64,000 nucleotides of DNA from Pseudorasbora parva. Lineage: Eukaryota; Chordata; Actinopteri; Cypriniformes; Gobionidae. A program made the translations under genes and the position numbers. Below the pieces are notes generated by a model. It saw only the letters and a list, made by a program, of their open reading frames with translations, had not been told where the DNA came from and searched no databases. This document shows positions 32,865 through 44,390 of this stretch, piece after piece (within the stretch, counting starts at the first letter, position 1; the number at the start of each line of letters is the position of its first letter). The stretch is taken from the NCBI RefSeq assembly GCF_024679245.1, contig NC_090187.1:25520495-25584494 (forward strand). The letters are read 5' to 3'.

Positions 32865-33613
32865 TTAGCGATGGTCTCCAGCTTTTCTGCTGGTAGAAAT
32901 GAATCCAGACAGACCCCCAAAAAGGTGGTCTGTTGGTATGGTAAGAACACACTCTTGGCGGTGTTCACTCTTAGGCCAAGGGAACGGACGAGATGAAGCA
33001 CAGAATCCCTGTGAGCTATCACCATCTCCCTAGACTGGGATAACAAGAGCCAGTTGTCCAGGTAGTTGAGTATGCGGATGCCCTGGAGCCTCTGCGGGGC
33101 CAGTGCAGCATCCACACACTTCGTGAAAGTCCTTGGCGCCAGAGCAAGGCCGAAGGGGAACACCCTGTACTGGAAAACCTTCTCTCCGAAGGCAAACCCG
33201 AGGAACTTCCTGTGTCACTGAACGACCTGAATATGAAAATTTGCATCCTTCAGGTCTATCGACACGAACCAGTCACCTGCATGAATCTGGGCTATGATAG
33301 ACTTCAGCGTCAACATCTTGAACCTCCCTCTGAGGAGGGAAAAATTCAGCCATTGGAGGTCTAATATGGGCAGCAGACCGCCGTCTTTCTTGGGGAGCAA
33401 GAAGTATCGGCTGAAAAATCCTCGCTCTACATCTGTTGGCGGGACTTCCTCTATCGCTCCTTTGAGAAGGAGGGAGGACAGCTCCTCCTGTAGAACAGAA
33501 GCCTCTGAGGCGCTGTTCACTACAGTATGGATGACCCCACTGAAACAGGGGGGGTTGCGGCAAAACTGCAGTGTGTAACCCAGTCGAATCGTGCGAAGTA
33601 CCCAGGGTGACAC
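32865..33613 (-). pseudogene. DIRS reverse transcriptase pseudogene
   Basis: Reads RLGYTLQFCRNPPCFSGV, LPKKDGGLLPILDL, SIDLKDANFHIQ, FPFGLALAPRTFTKCVDAAL, GIRILNYLDNWLLL and LRVNTAKSVF, the ordered RT motifs. A TGA at 33215-33217 (a likely CGA to TGA change) interrupts one otherwise continuous frame. The catalytic YxDD box is YLDN at about 33050-33067, losing the second Asp; the change is at a CpG. Ends where recombinase sequence begins, with RNase H missing. Confidence 0.88.
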
Positions 33614-33899
33614 ACCTGGAAGACGTTCCCACTGTTGGATGAACTGAGACAGAGGAAGAGGAGTAGAGAGGTGTAGTGGGCATACCTAACTTAGGTTGCC
33701 AGTCTGAGACTCCGTGGAGGGATCGTCCGGCTGCAACGGAGAACCGACTGTGTCCATATGCGGCGAGGAGGCTGCGATGACCTTGATGGGAAACGAAAGG
33801 TCTGCCACCTGCTGGAGAGAACGGGCCGTGTCTCCGAAAATACGGGTGGTGGAAATAGGCTTAGATGGGCTCAGGGGGAGAAAGCCTGAAGCGTCTCCA

Positions 33900-34553
33900 T
33901 TCCCTGGTGTGGGAGTGGTGAGAGGTTGAGCCGACCCCGCCCCTCGAGACGCACTGGTGGTGAGTGTGATGGGGAGAGCGCCCTGGGGGCGGGCAGAAAC
34001 GCTTGCGTGGTCTGACCCAGCCCCGAATAAATGAGGGTCAGGAACGAATCGGCGAAGCGGGAGCGGCAGGCTTACTGCCAGGTCGCTTCATCTGCAGGCG
34101 CCGATGAGGTCTCTGTCGCGGAAAGGGGCTGACCACGAGCTCCCCAAAACGTGGTAGGTGGGAGATGACTCTGGTCACTCCTACTTTCGGAGAGAAACTC
34201 TCTTTTAAACGGGGGACGCTCTCTGGGCTGAGAAGAAGAGGTACTAGAAGATTCCCTATTTCTCCTAGGCATAAACTGCCTGAAAGCCGCTGACTGAGAC
34301 TTGGCTGCTCTGAATTTCTCAACCACAGTGTTGACGGCCTCGCCAAATAAAACCCTCCTGAGAAACAGGCGCGTCGAAAAGGAAAACCTTCTCCTTGTCA
34401 CGAATCTCAGTAAGGTTCATCCAAAGATGGCGTTCAGCCGCGACTAATCCAGCCATCGAGCGTCCCACCGCACGCGCAGTGTGTTTAGTAGCCCGCAAGG
34501 CCAAATCAGTGGTAATGCGGAGCTCCTTAACAGCCTCTGGAGTGAACCTATGA
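33900..34553 (-). pseudogene. DIRS gag-like pseudogene, 5' truncated
   Basis: Minus-strand segments ARAVGRSMAGLVAAERHLWM, then FLRRVLFGEAVNTVVEKFRA, then a serine/arginine-rich stretch (RRNRESSSTSSSQPRERPPF) are typical of DIRS ORF1. The pieces are in different frames, so at least one frameshift lies near 34370. Confidence 0.65.
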
Positions 34554-34692
34554 AAGAATAATAAATATTGAGAAAATCGCCTTTAAAGTTGTCCAAATGA
34601 AGTCCTTAGCAATGCAAAAATTATATATTTTTTATATATATTTACTGTAAGAAATGTACCAAATATCTTCATGGAACATGAGATTTATTTAA

Positions 34693-35120
34693 AGCTACAC
34701 TGTAACTTTTTTAGTTTATTCTTAGCTAAAAACACATAGTTCTTTCAAAAATATATGTGATCATTAATGTATATTTACTTCTTTAAAGTAATTAAGTATT
34801 CTGGTAAGTTTATAATATGCCATTGAAAATACATACGGGTGAGGGGTTCGAATGCTGGTCGCCATGTTGCCCCTCCATCTTGAAAGTACATTAGCCAAAG
34901 AGGGACATACCTGTAAATTCAAGCTTCGCCTTTTGCATTTTAACACTCGATGGCACAGTGTCGAATGTGAAGAGGGGGATTGCCATGTTAATCTTGGACA
35001 AAATCGGCCACCGTAGGAGTTAAAACTAAATCAGAATTGAGAGGAACAGAAACTATTATTCACTGGATGGTCATATACCTTTGCACCGCTAGATGGGGGA
35101 AAATATCACACAGTGTAGCT
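34693..35120. mobile_element. MITE with AGCTACACTGT ends, TTAA flanks
   Basis: TTAA at 34689-34692 and 35121-35124; ends AGCTACACTGTAACTTTTTT and CACAGTGTAGCT are inverted. The left 150 bp recurs in reverse at about 47340-47517, including CATTGAAAATACATACG-like sequence. Non-coding. Confidence 0.65.
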
Positions 35121-35124
35121 TTAA

Positions 35125-36787
35125 TGTCAGTGACCTGTTGGTGTAAATTAATCTCACAGGTAATCATCAACGAATCAGCATGATTAATATCATGATTATT
35201 TTTGGCATAAAAGAAACATTTATTTTGACACACAATGCATTATTGGCTATTGCTATAAATTATGTTTATGGAAATGTCATGGGTAGGTTTATGGTTAGGG
35301 GATAGAATTTACAGTTTGCACAGTATAAAGTCCACGGACATATTGTTTATATGGCTGTCATGCAAAGTGTTTGTATTAAGGTTGTCTTTCTTCCACTCTC
35401 AAAATTCAGTTAGCTTTGCAGCACATGCACACATATTAAAACATATCCATATAAAATGTGCTTATTTAAATTAAACATGTAATATAAACATGTATTTGAA
35501 ATTATTTAACATTTATATTTTAAATTGTATTTAACAAATATTAATAATATTAATATTATGTGAATAACAATAAAATAATGTAAAATTGTTTACATGTCTG
35601 GGTTGACTAGTTCACAGATGATAATTATAATGTTGTTTTTTCTTCCTTGAAATAAAATTTGCTGACAGGAAATTGACTGAATTGTAATTTCTCCCCCTCT
35701 CTCTTTATAAACCACCAGATTAACAAAAAGATTTGACTCTTTTCTTAATCCTTCAACACTCAACCAGACGCGACAGCAAGATTGACTTAGATCTAGAGTC
35801 GCGTGCAGACAAACACAAGTTATGAACTTAGATGCTCACAAAAAATGCCATGCCTAACTGATGCGCTTTTATTAACTCTTTTAACTTGAGTGTTCTCCAA
35901 TATAAATATGATTTCATATTGTTGTTTTTTTGTGTGATTTTTTGTTGTTGTACAGCATCAGGAATTTTCTCATTGCACACTTGTTTGTTACATTTTACTC
36001 AAACAGTAGAAAACGTGTAATTGTTAGATGCCACTGTTTTGGTTCTTTTGAAAAAGCGAAATATGAAAGATACAACCAATTTAATTGATACATTTCCAAA
36101 ACACTATGAGAAAAGTGTTTCTTCCTTTAATAAAAGTTAAGAAGATACATTTTTAGAATAAAAGTCTACATTCATTAATAAAAACATGATAATCGGATTA
36201 AATAAACATTTGTTTTCTCCTTATTGTCTTTGTGTAGTTTTCCGACTACCCCTGCTGTGAATGTATAGCAGCATTTATCATTTTACTGAAAACCATCCTG
36301 AAACCCTCCATCCATGTCCATGCATTTAATCCTTATATGTGCATCACATGAATATGGATACCCATATAATGACTTCACCACAGTAAGAGTGGCTTCATTG
36401 CCTTATCTAGGCCATTGTAAATGAATGTGGCAGAATCTCTATTCTCAGGTGAGAATCTCATCTCCTCAGTCAGAGATGAAAGGGAGTTTGATCTCCATTT
36501 GAATTGCAGATGAGTGCCATCATACTTCACTCTCAGTTTAAGTTATTTATGAAAACCCTTTTTATGTTAGTTGTCAGCAGGCATGGTCTTGTTGGAAAAT
36601 AACTGTTCTGTGATCATTTAAGCAGTGCATAACCGGTCTGGAGCTTAATTTCGAGAAGCTTTGATAACCCCCATCCCCCATTTTTGCAGTGCCAAAGTTT
36701 ACTTTTGAAACATAGATTTTGAAAATCTGCATGGGCTGTTAATTGAATAATGGGTTAACATGCACAGAATGAAAATGATAATGCTTA
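35125..36787. other. Intergenic region, no gene seen
   Basis: AT-rich. Around 35280 it has GGGTAGGTTTATGGTTAGGGG, a diverged copy of the repeat near 31849. Nothing else supported. Confidence 0.4.
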
Positions 36788-36905
36788 TTTTATTATAAAA
36801 TTATAGGACATAATTGCCAACATTAGACAGGTTAGATCGCTGCAAGCTTGCAGCGATCTAACCTGTCAAATGTTGGCAATTATGTCCTATAATTTTATAA
36901 TAAAA
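36788..36905. repeat. 118-bp near-perfect palindrome without spacer
   Basis: Arms 36788-36846 and 36847-36905 pair at 58 of 59 positions (mismatch 36825/36868), with the centre at AAGCTT and no loop. Flanks outside the arms do not match each other. Confidence 0.95.
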
Positions 36906-36975
36906 GCCTCTATGATATTCTGGGCAAAAATCATAAATCTAAACGCTTTGAGCCGCATAATGCAAATTTGTACCA

Positions 36976-37695
36976 CACTGAGAAAAAAAGTGTCCGATTT
37001 ACATGATTTAATCTTGTACATCGGTCCCACATGAATCAATTAATTTAAACAAACATCATTTTTTCATGTAATGAATTAAGTAATTTTAAGTGATCCAATT
37101 AAGTAGTTTCAAAGTGAATTTTATATGGCTTCCTGGCATGATTCAGGGATACAATTTCATACATCCAATTCAATTTCATATATTTTTCATATAATGTCAC
37201 ACTGAATTATAATACTGCACTAGCTAGTTGACAAACTTTTAGCTATAGCAATTAGCATCTTAAATACTAAGCATTAAAATTCCCTATAGCAAAGCAGTCC
37301 ACATCCTAAGGAAATGCTCCACCCTCTTCTCCACAAACCCATTGTAATTTAAATATAATTGAACATTAAACACTATTACACACTATCAAGTCTCCCCCCT
37401 TTTCTCATGCTCAAAAATACATAAAATATCAGTTTTATAACATTTACTCTCTCTTTATTTAGCCATATTCAAAGCATGCTGGGAACTAACAAGCTCCACC
37501 CAGTTTCAGTTAATTCAACACAAATCATTAATGTAATCTTAGCACAAACTGATTAAGCTTAAATTTTATCATATTTAAATGGCTTGAGCACAATCAAATT
37601 AAGTTAAGACAAAATGTATGGCAACTGTGTTGCTTTAGCTCATTTTAAGTAAGCAATTTGAACAAGCGTCAAAAATCTTTTTTTTTTCAGTGTAC
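36976..37695. mobile_element. Probable MITE with CACTGA ends
   Basis: Left CACTGAGAAAAAAAGTG and right CTTTTTTTTTTCAGTGT are inverted ends about 720 bp apart around AT-rich sequence with repeated TTAATTTAA/AATTAAG words. Non-coding. No target duplication proven. Confidence 0.45.
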
Positions 37696-39458
37696 AAAAC
37701 TATTGATGCGTGCCAAGTTTAAAGGTGATTAAAGCTATAGTGTATGACAAGCCTTGACAGTCAATACATTACGTGATCACACAAAGTCAGATATTAGAAT
37801 ATCCTTCCTTACAGCGACCATGTAATCAGCTTCTGCACAAATCATCAGTGGTGGTTATCAGGCGTGCATGGGTGGGACAGACCCCTCCGAGAGACCAGTG
37901 TTAAGTCTCAAATCCCTTGTCTTCAACAGCTGTGTGGACCCCATCTACAATATTACGAATCCTACTATCAAGACTTAGCTTGTGCATATTACTTAGGTCA
38001 TGTGGATGCTTCTTGTAATCTTCCTAGAGCTGTGGTTCTCAATCCTGGTCCTGGAATACCATACATTTTAGATGCCTTGTAATCAAAACAGATTGACAAA
38101 TAATCGGCTCATAAATAGATGACAAGACCTGAAATGTGTGTATCCAGTAAAGGAGACCTCCAATTATGTGCAGTATTTTTGGGCCCCCTGGACAAAGATT
38201 GACTTCTTTACACAGCTGAATTAATCCTTAAATGTATTAATTTATTCTATGTAATGATGTAATCATTGGGTCTGTAGCAAAATATCTAACATGGATGGAT
38301 CTCTAGAAGTAGCGTGCACAGACCTCCGCGGGGGAAGGGTCAGTACGTTGGCGCTGTGGGGCAGGGTTGGGGTTACTGATCTCTAGCTGACCTGTCACAA
38401 TAATATAAAACTATCCTGATATTAGAGTAACAATATCAGGAGAAAAACATAAGGCACATTTTGTTCAATTTTGGAGCTTGGAGGGGTAACGTTTGAGCAG
38501 ATGTTTATCACTGTCCTCTTCAGAGCTAATTTCCCAGCACATTCAGCATCTGACTCATATTCACAATCTCAAACATATTCTCAAAACTATCCTTTTCAAC
38601 ATCTTCAAAATCTATATTTTGATCGCTGACAGCTGCTTCACCAGATCCACCATCAAGTGACAGTGACAGTGACAGTAATATCTGATTGAGTTTAGTACTA
38701 TCTCTGCAGTTCATTGCTGAGAAATTTTAAGTTTTGCAGATGGTACTTTCTACTCACTTGTTTTTTGCCTGCGGTAACTATGAGTGAAACGTCACTTCAT
38801 CATTGTGTATCAGACATTATACCACCTTGTGGAATAAAGGTGAATTGCACTTATTCAGTCATCAAAGGTTAAATTATTGTTGTGCAGAAAAAAATATAGG
38901 CTACTTACACTGATATGCACCTTGGAGCCCCCCCCCCCCCCCCTTTTTTTTAAATAATAAAATAAAAATAAACAAACAAACAATTAAAAAAAATTACAAA
39001 TGAATGAGCAGGAGGGTAGTGAATGACTTCCTGGGTCACTAAATACCTGAAATATGCATTTAAGGGTTAAGACTGCTCTGTCCAGGCTCTGTGCTCTGCT
39101 TTTGTGCAAAGACACAATGTTACACAAAATATTAGTAGCATTAGTTCGGATGCTGCTGTTAGTCATTGTCATGACATAGTATAATATTCAATTATTTATC
39201 ATTTATAGTTTCATATTCTTATGTAGACTATAATGTTATGTCATTAAATATTTAATGTTTATATTTACGATGTTTAAAGTTACATTTTAAAATATCTACA
39301 ATATAAATATGATCAAATATTATAACAACATAAAATGTTTAATTAAGAGTCACATGACATAGGCTATTTAATATTCACGAATCACCATTAATCAGGACTT
39401 GAATGCTAACGATAGCCCCTTTCAGCAAATCAGCTACGCATAATAATTATTCATGAAC
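37696..39458. other. Intergenic region upstream of neto2
   Basis: Contains GTGGTTCTCAATCCTGGTCC at about 38030, the end of a common fish hAT-type repeat, and a C17/T tract at about 38929-38951. A minus ORF at 38526-38714 has no supporting features. No gene called. Confidence 0.4.
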
Positions 39459-39561
<103 letters not shown>

Positions 39562-39752
39562 GCCAAAATGACAACTCGCTGTTCAGAATCACAGCGCTCA
39601 GGAGTTTCTGCAAACGGCTCAGCGTATAGATTTAAATTGCTTTCAATGGATTTTTTCGCATTTATTCCAGGAGCGAAACGCAGATCTGTTGCAGAAACGT
39701 ATTGCGACAGTTTTAACTTGACAATGTGCAAAAGTGTTCAGTGAAAGTGGAA

Positions 39753-41232
39753 ATGCTTGAGGGTGAGTTTGTTTTATTTATCGATAATGTTACTTTGTTG
39801 TAGATGAATGCGTTCGTCTGTCTAAATCGTTTAACGCTGTGCAAGTGTCAAACATGTTTTTAGTATTGTAAACATGTCACGTAGGCTACATTAACAATAA
39901 AATACCGTCGTTTTACCACAGTACAGTGACTATATCAGACGGTGAAATGTTTTCATAATTGCATCTTTGTCTCCTCATCTAACTTGCCACAACCGTCAAT
40001 TATAGCTACTCGGTTTTACACGTTTTCAGTTAAATTAGGTGAAAATGTAAAATGAACTTAATTGCAGGTTTTGCCATTTAAAAAGCTTATTTTTCACTTA
40101 AAAGAATAGCATATGGCATTGCAATGGAATCATGGTAAAACCATAGTATTTTTGTTAATGGAATTTGAGATGCTTTTCGTGATCATTTACATTTATTTGA
40201 CTTTGGTTTTCACTCCATGTTGGTTGGTTATCCAGCCAAGCCAAGAATGTTACCTGTTTAAAGTTATGTCAAACTAGGCTGAACGTCTGCTTTAACCCCA
40301 CATTCTGATGTACTGTAGGTAGCAGCATTAGTGTCAGCAGATTGCACTGCTGAAGAGATGCTGAACAGACAGCTTCTCTACAAACCCTCAGTCAAACCAC
40401 ACTTCTTTTACAGTATGTTCATACAATTAGCTAGTCATTAGTCCCTTAAGGGTTAGTTCACCCAAAAATGAAAATTACCACATGAGTGCCCCTCATTTTA
40501 GCAAATATTCAAGTCTCAACCCCTTATGTCATGAAAATCATGTGCAATGATTACCCTAAAAACAACCCTGCCCAACACATGCTATAGTATATATATATAT
40601 AAGTATTGTTAAGCAAAATGATCTAGGTTCAAATCCAAGTCTGAAGTCATTTTCCTTTTAATAAATCATGCAAAATGTAGATCAGGAGTTAGGGAGCATG
40701 TTGAATTTCATTTAAACTTGATTAACATGACCTGTACAATATAACATCCACCTTTTATAGAGCATTGCTCAGTAAAGACACGTATAATGTTACAAAAGAT
40801 AAAATGCTTTTAATTTTTTTTTAAAAATACTGTTCTTTAGAACCGTATATTCATCAAAGGATCGCGAATGAAAAAGTATCATGGCTTCCACAAAAATATT
40901 AAACAGCACGACTGTTTTGAAAATGGATAATAATAAAAAATATTTCATGAGCAGTAGGGCTGGGATAAACGATTATTTTTTAAACGATTAATCTAGCGAT
41001 TATTTTTTCGATGCATCGATTAATCTAACGATTAATTTTTCCTGTCCGATTCGGTTACGATTCGATTCGATTACCGATTATCTCCCCATTAATTGCCTAA
41101 TAGCAATTTATACATGTTGATTTAATTTTCTGAATGAAAAAACGAATTCCTTAACATTGCAATATATGTTTATTGCTCTTAAAATTCCAAAGTAAGACTA
41201 TACAATGCATTCAATAAAACCTTCAAAACATA

Positions 41233-41281
<49 letters not shown>

Positions 41282-42886
41282 TAAATAAGTATTAACCAAC
41301 AACAAAGAAACATATTATACGATATATATTATATTTTCTATGTATGCAACTCAGCCTACAGGCTATGCCCATCGATTAAATATCAACAAGTTGGTTAATC
41401 AAATCCGGGGACACACTGCAAGCGTGAGCGTCTCGGCTGCGTGGCGTGTCCGTTTTTGTTTCGGCTCCCATGTTAACAGGTTGGAGTTTGCACACTGACT
41501 GTGACGCGCGGAAAACGCGTGCATGCTAGAAATAGAAGAGCGCCTATTTTTCACGTGTGTTGGGAGCGTCTCCAGGCAAAATAGAATAGGAAAAGATGTT
41601 TATATATAATTTTGACACGAATACATATTATTAAATTACATTTTCATGTTTGAAAGTCTGTAGGTTTACATAAATGTAGATATAGGCCTAATTGTAATAA
41701 TAAAAAACGTCAATTATCGATTTTGAAATATTGCAACTGTCAATACAGAACGAAATATTCTGTAGCCTAGTATTTGCCGTCAATACCATAGATATGTGGC
41801 TACTCCCGACGTTGTCTTTGCTGTATCAGTAGGCTATTTCTGTTTAACATTAGGAATAGGGCTTCCCTCCGCATCAATAGCAGCAGCAGCGCCGCGTCAG
41901 ACACGCTTCTAGTGTGCAAAGGCAGAGAAAACGCCACGCAGCCCCGTGGCTGACCCGCAACAGAAACGCCACGCGCATCCGCGGCATGACAGTGAAAAAA
42001 GTTACATGTAGAGTGCATTATGGGCGCCAATATTCCGTTTAAAACCGGAATAGTCCTGGGATGAAACTGCTCGCTTAGAGGATGGATACCCTCGGTCACA
42101 TCAGCGCGATTAGACATTGAACATTTTAAATTTAAAACAGCTTATTATGTAGGTAACGTAGCCAATGTATCCGATGCTTTCACTTGATGCAAACGTTTGT
42201 TTTTGTGATTAAAATACATCAAATATTACCAAAACATCTGTCTTCCTGTGTGCAGAAATTTGTTTATGTAGCCGTGACAACAAAACGCGTGCGCGCCTGG
42301 AGCAGGCGCTCTTAACACAGACGCGCATGCCTGTGATGCTCCGTGCGCAACGCGCGCCAACCCGCATAGACTGTGGCCAACCCGCAAGCCTTGCACTTCT
42401 GAAAGTCTGAGGAGCCACTCGTGTTGCTACCATAGATATACATAATAAATAATATACTTAATTACATAATATACTTTATTATGTACATCTATGGTTGCTA
42501 CTACTCTCCGGCGCCGCCATCTTTATTTTGAATCTGACGAATCGACGCGCATATTTTGCGTCGACGTATTTTTTGCGTCGACGTCATCGATGACGTCGAC
42601 GCGTTGTCCCAGCCCTAATGAGCAGCAGATCAGGATTTAAGAATAATTTCTGAAGGACACGTGACACTGAAGACAGGAGTAATGATGCTGAAAATTCAGC
42701 TTTGCCACCACAGGAAAAAATAACATTTTAAAATGTATTAAAACATTTTTTAAATTGTTTTCTAGCAGCCTTGGTTCTGCTTATCCTGATAGAGGAGGGT
42801 TTTGCACTGGCACAGAAAACTCAAGGTAGGTTTGAATTACAAACTTGCCTGCAAAGCCACGTTATATTTTTGACCATATGACATTC

Positions 42887-42920
<34 letters not shown>

Positions 42921-44357
42921 TAACATTTAACGAGTGTTTCCCCATCTGTTTTGCTTTAATAATCTTGTGTGTGTGTGTGTGTGCGTGCGCGCTCTTAGCT
43001 TTGCCTCAGAATGTGGCTGTTGAGGATAAGAAGCCTGCTCACTGTGGAACTTTGATCCAGACAGCAAATGGAGGATCATTCAGTTCTCCAAACTACCCCA
43101 ACACCTACCCACCAAACAAGGAGTGTGTTTACATACTGGAGGGTATGAGTCTCACTTCCACGAGTGAAGATACTTATTCTTTCCTATTCGTTGTTTTGGT
43201 AAAACATGCATACATAAAAAAAAACAAAAAAACATCTGTTGCTTTTAAAGAAATTGATTCTTTAATTTGACAGAATTGTATTCATCAAAAATGCGTTCAA
43301 TTAATCAAAAATGACAGTAAATACATATATAAAATAAATAAATAAACATTTATAATGTTTCAAAATATTTTTTCTTTCAAATAAATATAAATAAAATAAT
43401 AAATCTAAACATCAAACAATTCTAAAAAAGGAATTAAATTGCAGTTTTCAACATTGATAATAAGAAATGTTTCTTGAGCAGCAAATCCGCATATTTGATT
43501 GATTTCTGAAGTATCATGTGACACTGGAAACTGGAGTAATGATCCTGAAAATTCGGCTTTGCCATCACACTTTATATTAAAACAGAAAACGGTTATTTTA
43601 AATTGTAATCATATTTTTGATCAAATAAATGAAGTATTGTTGAGCATTACAGACTTCTTTTAAAAACATAAAAAAAATCTTACCAGCCCCAAACTTTTGA
43701 ATGGTAGTGTGTTTCTCAGTCACATCCGTTATTCATAATAATCATAACCTCTTTTTCGTCTCCATCAGCCCATCCACGGAAGAGAATCCAGCTCATCTTC
43801 GATGACATCTACTACATCGAGCCGTCCTTCGAGTGCCGCTTTGATAACATTGAAATCCGTGATGGGCCGTTTGTTTTCTCTCCGTTAATTGATCGGTTTT
43901 GCGGGCCAAAGAGTCCAGGGATTGTCACCTCCTCTGGACGCTTCATGTGGATCAGATTTGTCAGTGATGAGGAGCTGGAAGGCATTGGTTTCAGGGTGGA
44001 GTATTCATATACTGCAGGTAAATGCATCTTGCAACTTAGAAACATTTACTCTGAGGCTTTTTTGCTCTGTTGATTTTGTATTTATTTTATTGCACTGGTT
44101 TTTCTTATCCAAAAACTCACTTGCATCCAGATCCTGATTTTCATCTCCATGTTGGAGGACTCTTGAATCCTATTCCAGGTAAACAGATAACACTTATGAA
44201 GCATGGGTTGGGAGGTGGTTATTCCAGGGGGTTTGTCCCAGTAGTCTATTTATTGCTTTGGATAAAAGCTTCTGCAAACCGACCTGTGTAAAGTTTGTCT
44301 AAGAATCATTACATTTATTATCAGGGTTTATGGTTGGTAATTGTACAGTTATATTTG

Positions 44358-44390
<33 letters not shown>

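Larger units (their letters stand above)
31995..34553 (-). mobile_element. Defective DIRS-type retrotransposon (tyrosine-recombinase class)
   Basis: Minus-strand order gag-like (about 34553-33900), reverse transcriptase (33613-32865), tyrosine recombinase (32860-31998), as in vertebrate DIRS elements. Both ends are missing: no split or inverted terminal repeats are seen and gag starts internally. The RNase H and methyltransferase-like parts that normally separate RT and recombinase are absent. Confidence 0.85.
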
